Positions 7,433 to 12,568 of a stretch of 12,568 bases of DNA are shown piece by piece. Origin of the DNA: Chloroflexia bacterium (GTDB lineage Bacteria > Chloroflexota > Chloroflexia > Thermomicrobiales > JALYUS01); the NCBI GenBank assembly GCA_025928215.1, contig JAICJW010000089.1:1-12568 (forward strand), in the 5' to 3' direction. How positions within the stretch are numbered: position 1 is the stretch's first letter; each line of letters opens with the position of its first letter. The position numbers were made by a program, and so were the translations under genes. Under the pieces are notes generated by a model. It did no database searches. It saw only the letters and a list, made by a program, of their open reading frames with translations, and had not been told where the DNA came from.

Positions 7433-7438
7433 AGTATC
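7433..7438 (-). promoter_or_regulatory. -10-like box (GATACT) before the small membrane protein
   Basis: Read on the minus strand the context is GC-GATACT-G, one base different from the GCTATACTG found before the nitronate monooxygenase and mutS genes. It would give a leader of about 38 bases to the ATG at 7388. No clear -35 is seen. Confidence 0.4.
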
Positions 7439-7467
7439 GCATACGCGGACCTGCCGGTAGGCCGCGC

Positions 7468-7473
7468 TATACT
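7468..7473 (+). promoter_or_regulatory. -10-like box (TATACT) before nitronate monooxygenase
   Basis: Context GCTATACTG, identical over nine bases to the box before mutS at 9655-9663. Transcription from about 7480 gives a 30-base leader that contains the ribosome site at 7499-7505. It sits 30 bases from the opposing box at 7433-7438, so the two form a compact divergent promoter pair. Confidence 0.5.
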
Positions 7474-7511
7474 GTTGGCAAGCGAGAAAGGTCTCATCGG
7501 GGAGGCGAGCA

Positions 7512-8480
7512 ATGTTGCACACACGAATCTGCGATCTGTTGGGGATCGAGCATCCAATTCTCAATGCGCCGATGGCGGGGACGGCGAATGCGGCGCTGGC
7601 GGCGGCGGTTTCGGAGGCGGGCGGTCTCGGCATTATCGGCGGATCGGGCGGCGATGCGGAATGGCTGCGCGGGCAAATTCACGCGGTGCGGGAGCGGACG
7701 AAGCGGCCGTTCGGCGTCGGCTTCATCTCCTCGCGCCCGAATATCGCGGAACTGACCGCCGTCGCCATCGCCGAGCGCGTCCCGGTGATCGGCCATTCGT
7801 TCGCGGACCCGACGCCCTATGTCGCGGACATCCATGCGGCGGGCCTCCTGATGATTGTGCAGGTGCAGACAGTCGCGCTGGCGCGAACGGCGGCAGCGGC
7901 CGGGGTGGACATCATCGTCGCGCAAGGGACGGAAGCGGGCGGGCACACGGGCTATAGCGGCACGCTGCCACTTGTCCCGGCGGTCGTGGACGTGGCTGGG
8001 GGCATCCCGGTGATCGCGGCGGGCGGCATCGCGGACGGGCGCGGGCTGGCGGCGGTCCTCATGCTCGGTGCGGAGGGCGTCTGGCTCGGGTCGCGCTTCG
8101 TCGCCAGCGTCGAGGCGGAGAGCGGCAGTTGGGTCAAAGAGCGCGTCGTCGCGGCGGGGACGGACGATACCGTGCTGACGCGCGCCTACGACATCGTCAC
8201 GCAAGCCGCCTTCCCACCCGGTATTGGCGACCGCGTCGTCCGCAATGACTACACCGACGCCTGGCACGGGCGCGACGACGAACTCCCCGCGCGCCGCCCG
8301 GAACTGCACGCCCAACTCGTGCAGGCGGCAAAGGAGGGGGACGGGCGCATCGCACCAACCCGCGCCGGCAACGCTGCCGGACTCATCCATGCCGTCCAAC
8401 CGGCGGGCGAGATCGTCCACGCCATCATTGCCGAAGCGGAACGCATCCTCCGCGACCGTCCCGGCCAGGTAGTGCGATAG
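7512..8480 (+). CDS. Nitronate monooxygenase / 2-nitropropane dioxygenase-like flavoprotein
   Basis: A 322-residue TIM-barrel flavoprotein of the nitronate monooxygenase/FabK superfamily. Such enzymes use FMN and oxygen to oxidise alkyl nitronates, or serve as enoyl-ACP reductases. The N-terminus PILNAPMAGTANAALAAAVS (15-34) is the typical first strand and phosphate-side loop, and GGLGIIGG follows. AQGTEAGGHTG (137-147) carries the conserved His145 at the position of the catalytic base of class I enzymes. IPVIAAGGIADGRGLAAVL (165-183) and WLGSRF (191-196) form the FMN phosphate site. GGGGAGG at 7499-7505 is a strong ribosome site six bases before the ATG. The gene stands alone. I favour nitronate monooxygenase over FabK because of the AQG-EAGGH motif, but the true substrate is open. 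Confidence 0.85.
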   Translation: MLHTRICDLLGIEHPILNAPMAGTANAALAAAVSEAGGLGIIGGSGGDAEWLRGQIHAVRERTKRPFGVGFISSRPNIAELTAVAIAERVPVIGHSFADPTPYVADIHAAGLLMIVQVQTVALARTAAAAGVDIIVAQGTEAGGHTGYSGTLPLVPAVVDVAGGIPVIAAGGIADGRGLAAVLMLGAEGVWLGSRFVASVEAESGSWVKERVVAAGTDDTVLTRAYDIVTQAAFPPGIGDRVVRNDYTDAWHGRDDELPARRPELHAQLVQAAKEGDGRIAPTRAGNAAGLIHAVQPAGEIVHAIIAEAERILRDRPGQVVR

Positions 8481-8484
8481 AGGC

Positions 8485-8511
8485 AAAAAAAGGCGCCCTG
8501 TCGCGGGCGCC
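8485..8511 (-). terminator. Rho-independent terminator of the secreted-protein gene
   Basis: GGCGCCC at 8492-8498 pairs perfectly with GGGCGCC at 8505-8511 around a six-base loop. Read on the minus strand, the hairpin is followed at once by seven T (the A run at 8485-8491). It lies 30 bases beyond the stop of the leftward gene and 4 bases past the stop of the rightward nitronate monooxygenase gene. On the plus strand there is no T run after it, so it mainly serves the minus strand. Confidence 0.88.
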
Positions 8512-8541
8512 GGGGAAGAGCCGGTCTTTACTCCGAATGCC

Positions 8542-9495
8542 TCACTGCCCGCGTAGCACGCACCCGCTCGAACGGTTGCTCCACTCGCGCTGGAGATAGT
8601 ATTTGCCGCTACCGATTGCCTGATTGTACTTGCCGGTCGCGGTGCTTCCCAGCGCCATGCCGAAGGTCCAGGCGCACTTGTCGCCGTTTTCGGCCCCCTG
8701 GTTGTCATACCACGCGCTGCCCTGCTCGTCGGTGATCGCCTCGTTGTGCTCGTGGCTCGTGACGTTAATCGTCGCGTCCGCGTCGTCCCCGTTCGGGTGC
8801 TGCCCCGCATCGCAGGCGGCGGGTACCGTGTCGGCGTATGGCTGGTTCGCGTAGAGCGTCAGGCCGCTGCCGAGGTTAAACCAGCTGTGATAGGCACAAT
8901 ACTGGCTGAAGGAGCAGTTCGACGCGTCATAGCAGCTGCCCACGCCCTTCGGCGTGAACATGAAGTAGATCGTGCTCGTGCCACGCCCCCCCGCGCCGAC
9001 GACGCGATCAATCTCCGCGGTGATCTGCGCGTCGGTCAGGCAGACGCTCGTGTAGGAGTCGGTGCAGCCACTGGCCGGGAAGGGGTTCGTGTCCACGATC
9101 CCACCGACGAACGTCGCCTGATTGGTAATGCCGCCCGCCGTGTCGGAGTACTGCGTGTCGCTGTAATAGACGTTGGACGTACTTCCGGCCGTGGTGGCAG
9201 AGGCAACGTTCGTGAAGAAGCCATTGATGATGGATTGATAGCCACCGCTCACGGTGTATCCACTCGGGATCCAATAGATGGCGTGGACGGTGTTGGTGTG
9301 CATCACGGGGCCGTTGTGGTAGGAGAGGTTGTTCGCGGAGCCGGGGCGGTGGTTCGCCTGATTCCTGGCGGGCACGACGCCGAGCGCCTTGCCGTGGCCG
9401 GCGGGATTCTCCGGCGTCGGCGGCGCGGCGGACGCGGGCATCACCGAGAACATGACCAGTCCGATAGCTAGCAGTGCGATGACGTTGCGTCGCAT
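8542..9495 (-). CDS. Secreted cysteine-rich protein with HEHNE motif (EXORDIUM/PHI-1-like?)
   Basis: A 317-residue exported protein of unproven function. Residues 1-23 are a clear signal peptide (MRRN, a hydrophobic core, then a PASA cleavage site). The mature part contains PVMHTNTVHAIYWIPSGY (63-80), then alternating Ser/Thr/Gly/Tyr-rich strands, and SHEHNEAITDEQGSAWYDN (247-265) followed by GAENGDKCAW (267-276). A His-Glu-x-x-Glu pattern with a downstream Glu/Asp could bind a metal, as in some zinc proteases, and the block resembles the SHE-EA-TDP region of plant phosphate-induced/EXORDIUM proteins and their bacterial relatives. Eight cysteines (144, 152, 188, 194, 200, 228, 274, 312) suit four disulfides. 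The ATG at 9495 has AAGGGGGGA before it; the longer frame to 9606 adds 37 residues ahead of the signal peptide and is unlikely. Confidence 0.65.
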   Translation of the reverse strand: MRRNVIALLAIGLVMFSVMPASAAPPTPENPAGHGKALGVVPARNQANHRPGSANNLSYHNGPVMHTNTVHAIYWIPSGYTVSGGYQSIINGFFTNVASATTAGSTSNVYYSDTQYSDTAGGITNQATFVGGIVDTNPFPASGCTDSYTSVCLTDAQITAEIDRVVGAGGRGTSTIYFMFTPKGVGSCYDASNCSFSQYCAYHSWFNLGSGLTLYANQPYADTVPAACDAGQHPNGDDADATINVTSHEHNEAITDEQGSAWYDNQGAENGDKCAWTFGMALGSTATGKYNQAIGSGKYYLQREWSNRSSGCVLRGQ

Positions 9496-9555
9496 CCGTC
9501 CCCCCTTCCCTGCGGCGACGCGGCGCACCGCCCCGCGAACCGCCGCCCCAATCCA

Positions 9556-9561
9556 ATGATA
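9556..9561 (-). promoter_or_regulatory. -10-like box (TATCAT) before the secreted-protein gene
   Basis: On the minus strand the context is GC-TATCAT-T, giving a leader of about 54 bases to the ATG at 9495. A second AT-rich stretch, TTATATGG, lies about 30 bases further upstream and is an alternative. No clear -35 for either. Confidence 0.35.
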
Positions 9562-9656
9562 GCGCTCTCGCGCCGTCGCTATCCATATAACGTGAACATC
9601 GTCCAAATGTGACGATCAATAACGATCATCGCCTTCGGCCATCTGGCGAAGCCTGC

Positions 9657-9662
9657 TATACT
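9657..9662 (+). promoter_or_regulatory. -10-like box (TATACT) before mutS
   Basis: Context GCTATACTG, the same nine bases as before the gene at 7512. Transcription from about 9669 gives a short leader of about 23 bases holding only the ribosome site AGGGGGAGG (9677-9685), six bases before the GTG start. Confidence 0.5.
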
Positions 9663-9691
9663 GAATCGCAAGTCGCAGGGGGAGGAAACGC

Positions 9692-12385
9692 GTGGTCAGC
9701 CCGCTCCGCAGGCAGTATCTCGGCATTAAGCAGCAATACCCCGATGTGATCCTCTTTTTCCACCTCGGGGATTTCTATGAGACGTTCGATGAGGACGCCA
9801 TCACGCTCAATCGCGTCCTCGAAGTGACGCTGACGGGCCGGGATATGGGCAAGGGGGAGCGCATCCCGATGGCGGGTGTGCCCGTCCACGCGGCGGAATC
9901 GTACATCGCGCGGCTCGTCGCGGCGGGGTATCGCGTCGCCGTTTGCGAGCCGATGGAGGAACCGAACGGTCGCGCGCCCGTCGAGCGGACGGTGACGCGC
10001 GTCGTCACGCCGGGCACGGTCGTCGAGCCGGGGATGCTGGACGCGGGCACGAACAATTACCTCGCCGCCTGCCTCTCGGACGACCGCTCCGGTCGCTGCG
10101 GCATCGCCTACGCGGACATTACGACGGGTGAGTTTGCCTGCGCCGAACTAGACGACATAGATACGCTTGGCCGCGAACTGCTGCGTATCCTCCCCGCCGA
10201 GGCGTTGCTGCCGCTCGAATACCGGCACGGCGAACCCGCGCCGCCCCGCCCACCGTGGCTGCCGAAGGAGACGATCCTCACCCCCGTCGCACCGAACCGC
10301 TGGCGGCAGGAACGCGCCGAGGAAGCCCTGGAGGGGCATTTTCAGGTCGGCACGCTCGAAGGGCTGGGGCTGGTGAATCTGCCGCTCGCCGTGCGCGCTG
10401 CCGGAGCGATTGTCAGCTATCTGGAGGAGACGCAGCCGAAGGCGCTCGCCCAGATGGGCCGCCTGACCGTCTACAGTACCGCAACGACGATGACGCTGGA
10501 CGCCCCGACGCGCCGCAATCTCGAACTGACCGAGAGCGGCCGGGGCGACGCGCGCAAATCGCTGATGTCCGTCCTCAACCAGACGAAGACGCCGATGGGA
10601 TCGCGCTTGCTCCGCCGCTGGGTGATGCAGCCGCTCGTGGATTTGCACCGGTTGCATGCGCGACAGGAGGCGGTCGCCTTCTTCCATCGCGAGGGCTTGC
10701 TGCGGGCCGAATTGCGCGATGCCCTCAAAGAGGTCGCGGATGTCGAGCGACTGACGAACCGCGCCTTGCAGGGGATCGCCGGGCCGCGCGAACTGTCGCA
10801 CCTCGCCCGCTCGCTCGATGCCCTGCCGCGGGTGCGCGAGGCGATCACCCGCCCGCCCATCGGTATGAACGGTGATGACGCCGCGCACCGCCTCGCGCCC
10901 GTCCGTCCCCTCTTGGCGCGGCTTCCGGAATGCACGGACCTCGTGGAGTTAATTCGGGGCGCGCTCGTGGACGATCCGCCCGCCGTGCTTGGCAATCACC
11001 CCGTTATCCGCCCCGGCTACGCGCCCGATCTGGACGAATTACGCGCGACGGTGGACGAGAAACGGGCGTGGATCGCCACGCTGGAGACGACCGAGCGCGA
11101 GCGAACGGGCATTCGCAGCCTCAAAGTCGGCTTCAACAAGGTCTTTGGCTACTTCCTCGAAGTCTCCAACGCGCACGTCGCCAATGTGCCGCCCGAATAC
11201 TTGCGCAAGCAGACGCTCGTCAACGCGGAGCGGTACATCACGCCGGAATTGAAGGACGCCGAATCCATCATCCTGACGGCGGAGGAGCGGATCGCGGAGT
11301 TGGAGACGGCGGCGTACCGCGGCCTGCTCGCGCAGATCGGCGGCGCGGGGGAGCGACTACGGACGGTCGCGGAATCTATCGCGCATCTCGATCTCTTCGC
11401 CGCCCTCGCGGAAGTCGCCGCCTTCCGGGGCTATGTCCGCCCCGTATTGGACGACAGCGACGCGCTCGCCATCGTGGACGGGCGGCATCCGGTCGTCGAG
11501 GTGATGCTGACCGAGATGGGCGAGACGGGTTTCGTGCCGAATGATGTGGAACTGGACGACGACGCGTACATTCTCGTCATCACCGGGCCGAACATGGCGG
11601 GCAAGAGCACCTACCTGCGGCAAGTCGCCCTGATCGTTCTGATGGCGCAGATCGGCTCGTTCGTGCCCGCGAAGTCGGCGCACATCGGCCTCGTGGACCG
11701 TATCTTCACGCGCGTCGGCGCGCAGGACGACATCGCGACGGGCCAGAGCACCTTCATGGTCGAGATGGTCGAGACAGCGGCGATCCTCCACGCCGCGTCG
11801 CCCCGCTCGCTCGTCGTGCTGGACGAGATCGGGCGCGGCACGAGCACCTACGACGGCCTCGCTATCGCGCAGGCGACATTGGAGTATCTCCATCACCACC
11901 CGACCTGCCGCCCGAAGACGCTCTTCGCCACGCACTATCACGAATTGACCGCTTTAGCGGACGTGCTGCCGCGCGTCCGCAATGCGAAGGTGGACGTGCG
12001 CGAGGATGGCGACGATATCGCCTTCCTCCATCGCGTCGTGCCGGGCGGCGCGGATCGCAGTTACGGTATCCATGTCGCGCGGCTGGCGGGCGTGCCGAAG
12101 GCGGTCGTGCAGCGGGCGGAGGAATTGCTGGCGAACTTCGAGGCGAAGCCGAAGCCCGGCCTGCCCGCCGAATCATTGGAGAGCGCCGCCGCGCAGGGGA
12201 ACGGCAACGGCGGCGCGCCAATGACGATGCAACTGACGCTCTTCTCCCCCGCCGACGAGATCGCCCGCGAGATCGCCGCCCTCGACCCCTACAGCCTGAC
12301 ACCCATCGAAGCCCTCTCCAAACTCGCCGAGTTCCACGAGCGCGCGAAGGAACGCACCGGCACGCCGAAGCGCGGCAAGCGGTGA
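9692..12385 (+). CDS. mutS: DNA mismatch repair protein MutS
   Basis: MutS recognises base mismatches and small loops and starts post-replicative mismatch repair, normally with MutL. The 897-residue protein is full length or slightly long (E. coli 853). The mismatch-reading Phe-x-Glu is present as F28-Y-E30 in HLGDFYETF. Connector, lever and clamp domains follow, with SVLNQTKTPMGSRLLRRWV marking the start of the core. The ATPase domain has Walker A GPNMAGKST (632-640), Walker B VVLDE (708-712) running into IGRGTSTYDG, and the ATHYHELT block. QLTLF at 847-851 fits the sliding-clamp-binding motif known in MutS tails, followed by the helical dimerisation tail (EALSKLAEF). The start is GTG, backed by a near-perfect ribosome site. 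No mutL is in the window. The stop overlaps the next ATG (TGATG). Confidence 0.97.
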   Translation: MVSPLRRQYLGIKQQYPDVILFFHLGDFYETFDEDAITLNRVLEVTLTGRDMGKGERIPMAGVPVHAAESYIARLVAAGYRVAVCEPMEEPNGRAPVERTVTRVVTPGTVVEPGMLDAGTNNYLAACLSDDRSGRCGIAYADITTGEFACAELDDIDTLGRELLRILPAEALLPLEYRHGEPAPPRPPWLPKETILTPVAPNRWRQERAEEALEGHFQVGTLEGLGLVNLPLAVRAAGAIVSYLEETQPKALAQMGRLTVYSTATTMTLDAPTRRNLELTESGRGDARKSLMSVLNQTKTPMGSRLLRRWVMQPLVDLHRLHARQEAVAFFHREGLLRAELRDALKEVADVERLTNRALQGIAGPRELSHLARSLDALPRVREAITRPPIGMNGDDAAHRLAPVRPLLARLPECTDLVELIRGALVDDPPAVLGNHPVIRPGYAPDLDELRATVDEKRAWIATLETTERERTGIRSLKVGFNKVFGYFLEVSNAHVANVPPEYLRKQTLVNAERYITPELKDAESIILTAEERIAELETAAYRGLLAQIGGAGERLRTVAESIAHLDLFAALAEVAAFRGYVRPVLDDSDALAIVDGRHPVVEVMLTEMGETGFVPNDVELDDDAYILVITGPNMAGKSTYLRQVALIVLMAQIGSFVPAKSAHIGLVDRIFTRVGAQDDIATGQSTFMVEMVETAAILHAASPRSLVVLDEIGRGTSTYDGLAIAQATLEYLHHHPTCRPKTLFATHYHELTALADVLPRVRNAKVDVREDGDDIAFLHRVVPGGADRSYGIHVARLAGVPKAVVQRAEELLANFEAKPKPGLPAESLESAAAQGNGNGGAPMTMQLTLFSPADEIAREIAALDPYSLTPIEALSKLAEFHERAKERTGTPKRGKR

Positions 12386-12504
12386 TGCGGGAGATTCGCC
12401 TCGTCGCGACCGATCTGGACGGGACGCTGCGCGACGATACAACGATCTCCACGCAGGCGATCGTGTCGAGATCGTACTTGAACGGCAGTTCGCCGGAGCG
12501 TTGA
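12385..12504 (+). pseudogene. 5' fragment of a HAD-family (Cof-type) phosphatase gene
   Basis: The ATG overlaps the mutS stop by one base. The first 26 codons read as the start of a Cof-type haloacid dehalogenase phosphatase: MREIRLVATDLDGTLRDDTT carries motif I DxDGT with the nucleophile Asp10 and acid/base Asp12, and ISTQAI is the expected next helix. Family members usually have about 250-280 residues, but here the frame turns into unrelated VSRSYLNGSSPER and stops after 39 codons. Similarity seems to end near 12463, where repeat-like sequence begins. The likeliest causes are insertion of a repeat, a deletion, or an assembly joint close to the sequence end. The remaining HAD motifs (II to IV) are absent from the visible sequence, so as shown it cannot be active. 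Confidence 0.6.
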
Positions 12505-12515
12505 AACCGTTGTAG

Positions 12516-12534
12516 GGGCGCATAGCATGCGCCC
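12516..12534. repeat. Perfect 8-bp palindromic hairpin, REP-like
   Basis: GGGCGCAT (12516-12523) and ATGCGCCC (12527-12534) pair perfectly around AGC, preceded by TGTAGG. Short hairpins introduced by GTAGGGGCG are known as dispersed intergenic repeats in several bacterial phyla, so this may be one copy of a family. Just before it, AACGG (12481-12485) and CCGTT (12507-12511) form a second, weaker inverted pair. With only CTCTTG after it, it is a poor intrinsic terminator. One copy in the window cannot prove that it is repeated. Confidence 0.5.
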
Positions 12535-12568
12535 TCTTGCCGTGGCACGAACCTTCACACGATAGAAA

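Noticed and set aside
8485..8511. Reading the hairpin as the terminator of nitronate monooxygenase.
   Set aside because: The T run lies on the minus-strand side; on the plus strand the hairpin is followed by GGGGAAG.
7494..8810. A 438-residue minus-strand frame opposite nitronate monooxygenase.
   Set aside because: It covers a well-supported gene and reads across the terminator at 8485-8511 and into the end of the secreted-protein gene in a different frame.
11862..12548. Minus-strand frames at the right edge opposite the end of mutS.
   Set aside because: Serine/arginine-rich shadow frames with no domain, running across mutS and the repeat-like segment.

Overview
This is a GC-rich bacterial chromosomal segment, densely packed with genes. 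Gene order, codon bias and protein style (NatA/B-type ABC genes, a DUF1275 protein, a very GC-rich MutS) fit a Chloroflexota-like bacterium, perhaps Thermomicrobia-like. That placement is an inference from general look, not from a marker gene. I see no rRNA, tRNA, CRISPR array, prophage or intact insertion sequence.

Layout, left to right: the last codons of an upstream gene (probably a sigma factor) overlap a membrane-anchored anti-sigma-like protein (14-1345, +). A stem-loop and a CATTCC-rich leader then precede a two-gene ABC-2 exporter (ATPase 1480-2550, permease 2550-3455, TAATG overlap). A DUF1275 membrane protein runs the other way (3480-4319, -). Divergent from it is a two-gene unit: a protein with a possible single-strand-annealing-like N-terminal domain and a 13-residue RPER repeat linker (4545-5774), then an MFS transporter (5776-6981). 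The MFS gene overlaps tail-to-tail with a small two-helix membrane protein (6957-7388, -). Divergent from that is a nitronate monooxygenase (7512-8480, +). A strong terminator lies between it and a secreted cysteine-rich protein with an HEHNE motif (8542-9495, -). Divergent again is mutS (9692-12385, +), overlapping by one base the 5' end of a HAD-type phosphatase gene that breaks off after about 26 codons at a repeat-like palindromic segment near the right edge.

How the genes work together: the left block looks like an envelope module of sigma, anti-sigma and ABC exporter. The middle and right blocks look like independent housekeeping or accessory genes. Several intergenic regions share a -10-like motif close to GCTATACTG or GGTATGATG, 30-75 bases before the chosen start codons, without a clear -35. 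This helps decide starts at 1480, 4545, 7388, 7512, 9495 and 9692.

The least ordinary items are the RPER-repeat protein, the secreted HEHNE protein, and the broken HAD gene with its palindrome. I found no convincing evidence of a complete new defence or mobile system in this window.
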